NCBI GenBank assembly: GCA_024345305.1
Contig: BRON01000013.1
Span: 930,001-994,000, forward strand
Source: Mrakia gelida
Lineage: Eukaryota; Basidiomycota; Tremellomycetes; Cystofilobasidiales; Mrakiaceae
Reading direction: 5' to 3'
DNA length: 64,000 bases
Shown: in pieces, positions 34,460 through 45,492 of the stretch
How positions within the stretch are numbered: position 1 is the first letter of the stretch
Layout: every line of letters starts with the position of its first letter
Notes under the pieces: model-generated
Database searches by the model: none
Seen by the model: the letters and a program-made list of their open reading frames with translations, nothing else
Told to the model about the DNA's origin: nothing
Made by a program: the position numbers and the translations under genes

Positions 34460-36204
34460 ATGAGCTTCAGCTTCTCCTTCCCTTCCTCCTCCCAACGCTC
34501 TCCAACGATGCCTCGACCTCTACACACCCGAATCTCCCCAGCCATCGACGGCTCACCCTTCCATCGAAACAACATCCACACGAACGCAGCTTCAGGACCT
34601 TCTTCTCGCTCTTCTTCTACCTCCTCCCAACCTCCTCGTCCCTCCTCCTCCTCTTCAGCCGTCGACAGTCCTGCTCCCGCTCGCAAACCTCAACCTCAGA
34701 AGCAGCCCGATCTCTTCAAAGACTGCGAGATATTCGACTATCGAACCTTCACTCCCAATCCACCTCAGCTCATCCTGGCAAACTCCCATGAGCTCGCGAA
34801 CGAATGGTTGCCGAAGCTGAAGAAGTGAGCTCAGGAGCTGAGCTCGTCTCGTTTCGTTCCCCTTCCGTTCCTCCGAGCTCACCTCTATGCTTTCGTTTCA
34901 GTCCTCTAGCGATGGACATCGAATGGTCGCCCAACTTTCGAGCTGGTCAACCTGAGAACCCTGTCTCGCTCGTCCAGCTTTCGGATGGAGAGTTGATCGT
35001 TTTGGTGAGCTTCACGATTTCCCTCCTCCCTCCCTTCTCTCGTCGCTTCCCGTTCTGAGCTCACTTCCTCCTCTTGCGTCCTACGTAGACCCACGTCGCC
35101 TGCATGACTTCGGCACCTCTTGAACTCGCTCATGTCCTGTCGGATCCAGAAACGATCAAACTGGGAGTGGGGATCAAGCGTTCGTTCCATCCCTCTTGCA
35201 ATCCTCCTTCGTTCGAACGCGCGTCTGAACCCAACTCGCTTGACCATCTTTTGATCTTGCAGAGGACGCGACCAAAGTCCTTCGAGATCTCGGAATCACT
35301 TGTCGAGGAATCGTCGAGATCAAGGACGTGTGTCCGTCTGAGAAGCTCGCTGATCCGGTTCGTTTCGTCTCCTCCATCCCTGCTCGCGCGTCTCGTTTCC
35401 CGAGCTGACCTCTCCTTCCCTTCGTCTTGCACAGAACCAAAAAGCCATCAACCGAGGCCTGAGCTGGTACGTCGGCACCTACCTGAATCGGAAACTCGCC
35501 AAAGCCAAGTCGGATCAGCTCTCCAACTGGAGCAGCAGAGTGCTCACGACGCGTCAACTTACTTGTTCGTTCGCTGGCTCGCTCCCTTCGTTCCCTCCTC
35601 CTGATCCAACCTCGAATTGACCTCCTCCTTTCCCTTCCCTCCCCTTCGCGCTCCTTCAGACGCAGCCAACGACGCCCAATGCACATCCTGTATCCTTCTC
35701 ACCCTCTTCTCCCTCGCTCGCTCCCCTACTTGCTCCCTCGCCCGCTCCATCTCACCCACCACCCCCTTCCCATCAACGTACAAACTCCCCTACCCCCCAC
35801 ACGACCTCTTCGACTACAACTCGCCGACGTTCCTGCCGACGTGGAAGCGGACGTTCCAGCTCCCTGAAGAGGAACTTCAGGCTGTGTCGGTGCATGTGAG
35901 GGAGATCCCGAGTGTGAAGACGAAGGCTGGGAGGGAGGATAGTGGGAGTGGTGGGGGTGGGTATCGAGGTGGGAGAGGAGGAGGTGGGGAGGGTGGGTGG
36001 GGAGGAGGAAGAGGTGGGAGAGGTGGGAGGGAGGGGCCGAACGCGAGCTCGGGTGGGTATGGAGAGGGGAGCAGTAGTAGTGGAGGTGGATGGAGGGGAG
36101 GAGGGAGAGGTGGTGGTGAGGGTGGAGGACGTGGTGCGAGAGGTGGGGGAGGAGGTTGGAGGGGCAGAGGAGGAGGAGGGGAGAGAGGGAGGGGTGGGTG
36201 GTGA
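34460..36204 (+). CDS. WRN-type DEDDy 3'-5' exonuclease with RGG-rich tail
   Basis: Six exons: 34460-34824, 34902-35004, 35089-35179, 35263-35357, 35435-35564 and 35660-36204 (442 aa). The start at MSFSFSFPSS was preferred; in-frame ATGs at 34334 and 34403 are possible. Exonuclease motifs: Exo I in LAMDIEWSPNF (Asp and Glu near 127 and 129), Exo II region LGVGIKQDATKVLRDLG, and Exo III YAANDAQC with the catalytic Tyr-x3-Asp pattern. The N-terminal 100 residues are Ser/Pro-rich and low-complexity. The last 130 residues are Gly/Arg repeats (GGYRGGRGGGG and the like) of RNA-binding RGG type. No helicase domain follows, so it resembles stand-alone Werner-like exonucleases. It probably acts on DNA or RNA 3' ends in the nucleus; the substrate is unknown. 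Confidence 0.83.
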
Positions 36205-36689
36205 TCTAGGTTTTTGGCATCTTGTTCTTTCGATGCGTGAGTTTGTTTTTCTTGACGCGTTTTGACTCGATGAATAGCTGCTGATTTTTGTCTTGATCCT
36301 TCGCTCAGATTGTCTCTCATCTCGCATCTTTTGGGCTCTCGAGAGTCGGATCGTTTGGGAACGAACGCGTCCTTCGATCTTCGTTACGATCTTGTCCTAT
36401 CAACATGTTCGTTTTGTTGTCTTTCGTGTCTATGCGTACCCGAAGAGCGAAGTCTTGTGTGTATATCATGGTTTGAGAAAAGTAAGGGTCTGTCTATACA
36501 GGCTATGGAGAAAGCGAACGAGTTTGGGATTGAGATGAGCGAAGAAAGACGTCCGAGGGAGTCGCGAAAGGATACAAAGTATATTACGAGATGTGTCCGA
36601 AGATACAGCGAGAGAGTATGCGGAGTGAAGTGAGAGGAAATGCAAGGGGGAGAAACGAAATGAAGGGAAGTTCGAAGGAGTGAAGCGGA
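36205..36689. other. Convergent intergenic region
   Basis: 3' flanks of the exonuclease (+) and the UNC-13-like gene (-). No exon seen. Confidence 0.45.
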
Positions 36690-39600
36690 TCACGACGCGA
36701 CTTGCTCGCGAGCTCGGTTGAGCAGCTGAACGGACGAACGAAGGAGACGAGGCCAGCGATCAGGAAGTGCAACGAGAGACGGGGAGGAGTGGCAGAGTGA
36801 TGCAGGCTTACTTGAATGTTGTGAGCGATGAAGTCCGACGTTCCAGCTCTGCAAAAGACGTGAAGGGAAGCTCGTCAGTCTCGTGCACCTCGACGTCCTC
36901 GACCAACGAAACGGGACGAACCTGGTCATCAGGATCCTCAACAGCACCTCAGCAGTCAACTCCTCATCCCTATCCTCGCTCCCGTCCTCTCGAGGTCCTC
37001 GTTGACCGCTTCCGTTCGAGAGACCTGAGGATCCAGAGCTTCGTCTCGATGTGGAGCGACCGAGAGGTCGAGCGGAGGTTTGGTTGGGGTTTTGCCAGGC
37101 GAGACGACGAGCGGCTGCCTTGACGGCGAGGGTGGCGTTTTCCTTGAGAGGGTCGGTTGGGAGGTCCATGTTCTGCGAGCAGAGGATCAGGGCTCGGTAG
37201 GTTCCGGATTGAAGATGACCGAGAGGGATTCCGTGCTCGACTCTGTGAGAGATGTGGGACAAGCGGAGGTCAGCGTACGCTTTGAGAGAAAGAAAGAAGC
37301 GGAAGCTGAAGACGAACCCGTCCTCCGTCGCGTTGAAGAACTGTCGAAGCATCTGGAGGAACGGAGAGTCGCGAGTCAGTTCAGAGCCTGCAAAAATGAC
37401 AGAGGGTAAGAAACGAGCTCACCTTGAGCCATTTGAACACGATATCCGTCTCCTCAGGAGAGAGAGGGTCCACCGTCGACGACTGAACGGCGAGCGGAGG
37501 GCAGAGCACGTCGAGGAGGCAGGAGACAAGTCCTCGCCAAAGGGCGACAATCACTCCGTTCTTGATGTCTTCCGTGAAGTTCTGGGAGAAGGTGAGGAAG
37601 TTGGCGTCGAGGTAGATGGTGAGGGGTAGGAGAGCGTGCCTGAGAGAGAGGAAGGAGAACCGTTAGCTCAAGGATCGCGAACAAGAAAGAACGAAGAAGT
37701 TGACTCACTCAATCTCGATGTCGGCGTCTCGAAGCTGACGACCAGGAAGCTTCTTGTTCTTGGCGAGGCTCTTCGATAAGTCTTTGACGATCGGACGACA
37801 GAGGACCGTTCGAGCGTAGATGAGGAGCTGTGAAAGAGGAGGAAATATCGTGAGCGAAGAAGACGCGACGAGAATGCGACGAGAGATCAACGAACCTTCT
37901 CGACCATCTTCCGAGACATATCTGTGGAGAGAGGAACGAAGTCAGAAGCGAGATGAGGCTCGAGTTCGGGACAGGAAGTTGCTGACCTCTCTCAGCGTTG
38001 ACGAGGCGTCGAGCAGCTCGCATGAAGTAGAATCCAACGTCGTGCAGGTCTCCGACCATCCCGATTCGAACGAGGACTCGACCTCGGGGGATCAGAGGAA
38101 GCCAGAGATCTTGCGATCGAACCTCGGTGAACGATCTCGGGTTGAGGACGAAGGTCTGAAAGCGAAAGGAAGCACCGGAGCCATCGGTCAGATCGAGTTT
38201 CGAGCTTCGAGACTGAGTCCAGAACGACGAGTACTCACAGCCTTCCCAATCACATCATGCTTCCCTATCGGCTGCCTATCCATCGCCGACAGCTCCAAAG
38301 TCTTCACTCCAGTCCCCGAAGTCTCGAATCCTTCCTCCCATCTCGGCGCCGACTGATCCAGAACCGTCTTCGTCTTGATCAATCGTTCCTCTCCCTCATG
38401 GACGGCGACGAATCCACAGGCTGGCTTCCCCGACTTGCTCTTCGAGAAGAGATCCTCGGCTCGGATGATGCTCACGGTGTAGGTGTTGGAGTTGGCTGCT
38501 GGGTTGGACGACGTTCGACCGAGAGTGTGTCGATGAATGAGTTCGGCTGTTTCTTGAGGTTCCATGGTCTCGAGGAGGTCCGAAGCTGATGATCTGGCGA
38601 CGGCGATGTCGTTGATCTTGACGCAGGCCTGCGAAGAGAAAGAGAACGAAGGGGAAGAGAGAGGTTAAGAATGGGGTTCGTCGACGAGAGGAGGAAAAGA
38701 CGACGCGACTCACCTTGACGGGGATCATGAAGCCGATGCTAGGCTTACTCCCTCCGAGCATCTTCGAGAACCAGGATCCGGACTTGGCATTGGCCGGAGG
38801 AGCGTCTGGTGCGGTAGACGACGCTGGATAGAGGTCGCGATCGAAGAGGGCCTCCAACGTCGACGCATACTGAGCGATGGCGTTCGTGCTCGATTTCGAG
38901 AGATCCACGATGTAGGCGGCTCGGGGGTACTGAGAGAGACATTTAGAAGGGGAAGTGAAGGTCAGAGAAGGAGACTTCAAGCCCGTGCCATCTGAAACAA
39001 CGGGACTCACGCGAGAGAGAGGAAGCTCGACGAGAACAACCTTGACGCTGCTTCGAATGAACTCGAAGAGATCGATGACCGAGGAAGAGCATCGGTACTT
39101 CCCCTCCGGCTTCCATTCGTCGGCAGTGACAGCTCGAGAGACTATCAAAGCGCAAGAAGAGAGGCGAGGTCAGCACTCGGAAGAGCCATCGCGAGGGAAG
39201 TTCGAGTCAACCACTCACCCCAGCTGCTCGCTTCGATCTCGTCCGTCGATTCTGTCGGAAGGGCGGAAGGTAAGATTAGCATGTATTCTGAGAGGTCTGG
39301 AGAAAAAGACGTCTAACTCACCCAACCAAGCCAAAACGTGAGGTTCGAAGAACCCATCGATGTCAAAATCCAGCGCCTGATCCGGACACAACCTCTTCCA
39401 CATCCTCACCAACCTCCCCACCCTCTCGTACAGCCCGAAGATCAGCCCTTCGCTCCCAGTCCTAGCATCGACCCTCTCCAGCCCACTCATCTCGGCGAAC
39501 AGCAGCGGGAGCATCTTCTCGAGAGCAATTCCAGCCGGCTCCCAACCCATTCCAAGTTCGCCGACGGGGTAGCGAGATTCGAGATCGATGATGGTTTTCT

Positions 39601-41887
39601 CGACCCAGTCGGTGAGGAGTTCGAAGGAAGGGATGGTGAGAGATCCGTCGGAGGCGAGAGGAAGAGCGGTAGCGTGGACGACGTAGGACTCGGTGGCCAT
39701 GGCTCGAAGGTTGTCGCGAGCTTCGCAGAGTTGAGGGTTTCGAGGAGGGAGGAGGGCGACGAGGGATGGGAGGAGGGAGGTGAGGTAGTTGGGGTGTTTG
39801 GGGAGGTTCTGAGAGTGGGCTGAGAGGAGGGCGAAGTGGGTGGAGAGGGAGGCGAGAAGGGTTGCGAGGAGAGAGTTGAGGTGATAGTCGAGATGTCGCG
39901 TCTGTGAAAGGAAAACGAACGAGAGTCGAGTCAGTTCGGGTGGTGCCTCGAGTCGAGAACAAAAGTGTGGAAGCTCACCTCCTCCTCGTCTGCGTTCCTC
40001 AGATCTCCCAACTCGAGCAAAGCCTGAAGAGCGAGCCTGACTCCCTCCGGCTGCTCCCAATCGTCCTGCGTGATCTCCCACCGCTCGACGGCAACCTCCA
40101 ACGCCATAGCCTTCCTCGAAAGAGGAGTCACGATCCAAGCGTCTCCACACTTCTTCAGCATCGCCTCGACTCCTTCGGATCGCTGCTTCTCCCTCCCAGC
40201 ACAAACGTCGACCAACTCCCTCATCAAACTCCTCGAGTTCGAAGGCACGAACGTCACCCCGGCTGGTACTCCCGAAAGAAGAGGAGTGATGGCTCCTGGC
40301 GACTGTGGCATGTTGACTGATGGTGCTGGGCTTCGTTCCGACGCGAGAGTGTAGTGACGTGAAGGCGATCCTCCGTTGCTGCTGGCGTTGCTCTTCCCCG
40401 ACTGGTACGAGAGTTGACGATTCTGAGCGAAGAGACTCCTGGGCGATTGGACGGATGGCTTGGGAGGGGAGCTCGGTGGTGGTGCGAGGGTGTTGAGAGG
40501 GACGGGAGGAAGAGGAGTAAGGTGAGGGAAGTGATGGAGGAGATGGGAGAGGAGGTCGTCGAGTTTTCGAAGAGCCTTGGAGCGGTGGATGGACGGAGGT
40601 TCGGCGGAGGTTTGGGAGATGAGGATGTTGAGGTCGTTGTGGTAGTTCTGGGGAGCAGACGAGGAAGCGAAGCGGGAGTCAGAACAGGTATGAGTCGTCG
40701 GCGGAGACGCGACGCGTCCAGACTCACCTTCTCGTCCAGCTCGACTCTCAGCTTCGCCCAGTCCTTCCTGATCCTCCCTTCAGCCGAGAACACCCTCGCC
40801 AGATCCTTCGTAGCAGCCTCCTCCTCCTTCGTCCATTCCTGGATCGCTCCCTTCTTCGGTTTGATCTTCGATCCCGGCTCAGCGACAGGAGAGACCGAAA
40901 CGAGCATCTCCGCCTCGAGACGTTCGAGGATGTCCTTCTCCTCCCTGTCGAGCGGCGAGAGGATGGATTTGGATGCGTTGTTGGAGATGAGGGAGAATCG
41001 TTCGATGAAGGCTGTTGGGCTGGCGAAAGACGGGAGGGTGGAGACGGCACATTGGGTGAAAGCTGTTCGAGAGGGAGATGGACCAGCAGAGGAACGAGAG
41101 GATCAGAATCGTGCAAACTCGGAGAGCGTAGTAGATTCGAGTCGGGAGAGAGTACGCACCAGCTAAGAGCTCGCTCCAAGCCCTCTCCTTCTTGAGCGAC
41201 TTCTTCTCCTCGAGGAGAACGAGGAAGCTCGAGACGGTCGTGTTCCACTGCTTCGCCTCGATTCCCTGCTGCTTCGAAGTTGATTTGAGATCTCCAACGA
41301 GCTGTTCGATGAGAGCTGCAGCGTACTGGGCTCGCAAAGATCAAAGGGAAAGGGAAGTCGAAGAATAGCCCACGTCAGCACGCGAGCTCTGGAGGAAGGT
41401 TGGAGAAAGGGAGGAAGGTTGAGCTCAAACTCACGTCCTTGGGCAGCTTTGCCCGTTTCAGCTTAGAGGGACCTCCCAGGATCGAAGGTCGAGAACTCAT
41501 GATGGAAGCAGCCTTCTCAGGCTTACGAAGCGGAAGAGCTGATTCAAAGAGATAGTCGAGGAAGCTGACGGAGAGAGAAAGGGAAAGGAAGGGAGGGAGG
41601 TGGTGAGCTTCAACTTCGCTTCCTCGCCCTCCTCCCCTCCTCGCTCACGCTTCTGTGGGCAAGAGGACTCACACTGCCTTGAGAGCGAAAGCATAGGGAT
41701 CTTCCGACACTCCTCCGAATCCTGAAGCGCCGTCGAAGAAGCCGCCTGCTGAGTTTGGAGGGCTGCGAGGAGACGTAGGATGGGTGGGACCCTGCCCGAA
41801 GACGGATCCGCTCGAGGTTTGTTGGGATGAGTTGGAGTAGGTCGAGGTGACGGAAGCCAATCTTGGAGCTCGAGGAGGTCGAATCAT
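36690..41887 (-). CDS. UNC-13/Munc13-like MUN and C2 domain protein
   Basis: Eighteen exons, 1274 aa: 41887-41673, 41564-41435, 41325-41160, 41062-40728, 40647-39979, 39901-39322, 39251-39219, 39141-39011, 38929-38714, 38628-38239, 38155-37987, 37921-37896, 37827-37709, 37639-37423, 37352-37318, 37242-36922, 36848-36812 and 36725-36690. Architecture: disordered N-tail, helical N-region, MHD1 region (SRAVTADEW, SVIDLFEFIRSS), a C2 domain near 830-955 (YTVSIIRAEDLFSKSKSGKP, APRWEEGFET) and an MHD2 region (FYFMRAARRLVNAERDMSRK, LDANFLTFSQNFTEDIKNG). This order MHD1-C2-MHD2 is that of fungal UNC-13 relatives such as fission yeast Ync13, which work in exocytosis and septum formation. Exon 12 is only 26 nt. 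A minus-strand TATATAAA lies about 225 bp upstream. Confidence 0.85.
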
Positions 41888-42502
41888 CCTTGGAGGAGTC
41901 TGTAGATCTGGGGGAGAAGGTCGTGGTTGAAGGTGTTTGATGTGAACAGGCAGGGAATGAAGGAGGAGATTAGAGTCTGCTCGCTGAGAGACAAGTGAGC
42001 CAGGGTAGAGTTTGACCGGAGGCCTCGACGTTTTCCGGAAGAGGACAACAACAGCTTTGTATTCAGAATCGCAACTGACGAGGACAGCATCAGAAGGAGG
42101 TCAGTCGACGAGTTTATATAGAAGTTCGGGGTTGTGTCGAAGAGGGAGAGCGAGTCGCGGTGAAGAGAAGCAAGATGGATCCAAAGGCGAGCTCGTCTCT
42201 CGACGCGCCTTCGTATCCTGCCACTTTTCTCGCATCGTCCTCTATGAAATTGTTATTTTGTCGAGCTCCGACTAATATTCGGTCTACCCTCGAGCTCTAT
42301 GAAGGACTTGATGATGAAAATTGAAGTAGGAAGCCGGTCTTTTTCCTTGACGACGCTTGTGACCCTGGACGTTTTTTCGTCTCGCTCCTTCGCCCTTGCG
42401 ATTTCCCTCTCACCCTCCCCTTCCCTTCCTCCCTTCCCCCTTTACTGCCCTCTCTTCCCCTCACCAGGCAACAGCCTTCCAACAGTCTTTAACACTTTAA
42501 AG
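41888..42502. promoter_or_regulatory. Divergent promoter (UNC-13-like gene / STM1-like gene)
   Basis: 615 bp between head-to-head genes. On the minus strand TATATAAAC (42112-42120) could be a TATA box for the UNC-13-like gene. An acceptor-like CTACAG a few bases upstream of its ATG hints at a 5'-UTR intron. The right part is pyrimidine-rich and leads into the STM1-like start. Confidence 0.5.
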
Positions 42503-44884
42503 ATGTCCAACCAAGTCCGATCTTCCAACCCTTTCGAACTCCTCGGAGGTGAGTACACACACCTCTCTTCTTCTCCTTCCTCGTTTTTCACCTCCCCTCC
42601 TTCCTTCCTCCCTCGCTCCCTTCAACCCTCCCTCCAGCTCGTTCAACCGAGCTTTCAAACTTCCTTCAAGCTCCAGTACTGACTCCTGGCTCCATTCGTC
42701 ATTTTCCTACCCTTATCTTCACCCATTAATCGTTTCTCCATCTTACAGAGGATGACGAGGGAAGTGGTGTCCTCCCTACCCCCAAGCCCAAGGCCGCTCC
42801 CGCTCCTAAGGCTGCTGCTCCTGCTGCCGCCGCTGCTGCCCCCAAGAAGGCTGCCGACAACAAGAGGCAAGGACAGAACGGTGCTCGAGGTGGAGCCAAC
42901 GCTAACCGAGCTCCCCGAGAGCCCAGGGCTCAGGACCAGGACGCTACCGTTGGAGAGAAGGGTACGTTCATCTTTCCATCCATTCCTTCCTTTCCTTTCC
43001 CCTTATCTCCTGCTTCGTCGCTCTCGCTGGAACGAGCATGGATGGAGGATACGGCTCTTGGGATGGGCTATGAGTGGAGCTAGGAGTTGGGTCCTCAGAG
43101 CTGGGAGGAAGGGAAGGGAGGCAACGAGAAGAGGAGGGAAGGAGATGGGGGTGCTGCTGCTCGACTTTCGAAGGATCGTCGTCGTCCTCCTTTGGAACGA
43201 CCTTCCACTTCGGTGCTAGCAGTACCTCCTCTTCCCCAAGGAGGATCGCACCATCTGGGCTATCTCTCGTACCAGCTTCATGCTGCTCTACCAGTTTGCA
43301 ACCGTCGGGAGCTCGTTCAAAGGTCTCAGGTCGCACGACTTCAGATTCCTTCTTCGACTTTCGTCGTGTGACCCGTCCTCGACACCCTCGCCTTCCCTCG
43401 CTTCGCCAAACCTCTTCCCATACTGGTCGCATGGTCTATACCTCTCCAGCACCCACTCGTTCTCCTCCAACACCTTCTCGGTCGCGTTGTTTACTCGAAA
43501 CGAACACGAAACGAAACGCTGACCTTGCCTCCTCCTTCCTTCCCATCCCTCCTTCAGTCGACCGAGCTCCCCGAGGAGACAGGAACGTCACCCGAGGACG
43601 AGGTGTCCCCCGAGCTGGACGAGGTGCTGGACCTACCGCTCACGGAGGATCCGACAGGAAGTCCGCCGGACACGTGTAAGTCTCCTCTTTCCTTCCCTCC
43701 TCTTCGTTTCCGCCCCGACCCTTGCTGATTCTTCCTTCCTTCTCGTTTGCCTTCAACAGCGACTCCAACAAGAAGTTCGAGCAGGGATGGGGACACGAGA
43801 ACGGTTAGTCTCCACATCCTGTCTTCGTATGGGCTTCGAAAAGTCGCGCTCAGTTTGCTCACTTCGTTCCCTCCCTCCTCGCTCTCGTTCCCTTCCAGGT
43901 GCCGCCGAGCTCGCTGACGAGAAGAACGGAGCCGCCGATGCCATCGCCGATGTTCAGGCCGTCACCCCTGGAGCTGCTACTCCCCTCGGAGCCGAGGACG
44001 CTACCGAGAAGCCCGCCGCTGAGGAGAAGAAGTACGAGAAGAAGCCCGTCGAGGAGGAGGAGGAGGACAACACTCAGGTTCGTCTTCATTCGTCTTCTTT
44101 TGCTCCTCGCTCCTTCATCAACTCCTTCCGAGGTAGCTGAGAGTGCGAGGAGGCATCTTTCGAGGGTCCGTCCTCGTTTTTCGAGTCGAATGTGCTGACC
44201 TTTCGTTCTCCTTCCCACGCTCGTTCTTCTTCCCTTCATCAGACCTACGCCGAGTACCTCGCCGCCAAGGCTTCCGCCGCCATCGAGGGAGTTTCTACCC
44301 TTGCCAAGCGAGTCATCGGAGAGTGGGAGGGAGGAGGAGAGGCCGTCTCCAAGAAGGCTGAGAACGACGACGCTCTCTTCGAGATCAAGGTTCGTACTTC
44401 TTTCCTCGAGATTCGTTCGCACCCGTCTCGAGACCCTTCACTGACCACTTCCTACCCTTTTCCGATCTATAGGAGAAGGCTAAGACCGAGAAGGCCAAGA
44501 AGGAGAAGAAGGAGAAGATCCGAGTGAGTCTTCGTCGATTCGTTTCGTCCTTTCGAGCGACGCGTCTTCCTTTCTCGTTTCTGACTCTCTTCCCTCTGAT
44601 TCTCCTTCCAGATCGAGGTCGAGGGACGATTCGCTCCCCCTGGAGGAGACCGACCCCCTCGAGGACGAGGAGGAGCTCGAGGAGGAGCCTCCGGCGAGTC
44701 CCGAGGTGGATTCGAGCGACGAGAGCAGCGAGACGGAGCCGCTCCCTCCACCCGAGGACGAGGTGAGGGACGACCCCGAGGAGCTGGACGAGGACGAGGT
44801 GGAGCCGCCGCTGGAGGTGCTCCCAGGCAGCAGCAGGCCAAGACCGTCGACGTCAACGACGCTACCGCCTTCCCCTCCCTTTAA
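42503..44884 (+). CDS. STM1: Stm1/SERBP1 (HABP4/PAI-RBP1) family ribosome-associated RNA-binding protein
   Basis: Eight exons: 42503-42548, 42749-42961, 43558-43675, 43760-43803, 43899-44077, 44243-44389, 44473-44523 and 44612-44884 (356 aa). N-terminal SNQVRSSNPFELLGEDDEGS is the Stm1 start motif. Next come an Ala/Pro/Lys linker, the HABP4 core RGDRNVTRGRG with SGGSDRKS-like continuation (here GGSDRKSAGHVDSNKKFEQG) and WGHENG. Acidic EEEEEDNTQTYAEYLAAK and a Lys-rich helix follow, then an RGG tail ending in DVNDATAFPSL, typical of the family. Family members bind the mRNA channel and decoding region of idle 80S ribosomes and protect them in starvation. The codons are strongly biased (GCC, GAG, AAG, CGA), as expected for high expression. 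Intron 2 is 596 nt, far above the local norm. Confidence 0.92.
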
Positions 44885-45492
44885 ATCCACGGTTCGGACG
44901 ACTTCCCTTCTTCCCCAACCCTCAAACACCCTTCTAAACAAACCTTCGCCCGCCATCAACCCAACCTCCCTACCCTCCGTCATCTTCCAACCAAACCCAA
45001 ACTTCGCCTCTCCCCTCGTGCATCTGCATCAACCCGACCTCTCCTCTCTCAAAACGTGCCCTGCTTGATTCTCTCCCCCTCTCTTTCAATCCATAGGGTT
45101 TCACTTCATTTATATCTCTTCTTCTTTACACCACCAACTCCTCCCTCCCCTCTTTTCTTCCTTTGTGTTATCTCAAACTCGAACCTTTTCTTTCCTCCTC
45201 GTCGTCGTCGCGTTGTTGGCTCCCTCTCTCTCGCTCGCTCGAAGCTCGGTTCGATTTTGGATTTTCCACCTTTGTACATCGAGAGCGCGTCGAGAGAAAG
45301 AGCTCGGCTACAACAAGGTGACCCAAGAAAAGAAAGCAAAAAAGAACGGTCGAACGAGGAAGATCGGGCGAGGGAAGGCGAATTGCCTTGGACCGGCCAG
45401 CTCCTTCCCTCTCTCCCCTCCCTGCCCTCCTCTCCTTCGACGCCCACTCCCTCCCTTTCCCTTCCTTCAACTCATCGGTTCATCGAACAAGC
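44885..45492. other. 3' flank of STM1 and promoter of the CS-domain gene
   Basis: Pyrimidine-rich plus strand, no convincing exon. The right half is presumably promoter and leader of the gene at 45493. Confidence 0.45.

Noticed and set aside
42968..43432. Antisense open frame of 154 codons inside the long STM1 intron
   Set aside because: No recognisable protein pattern and no splice signals; probably chance in GC-balanced DNA.
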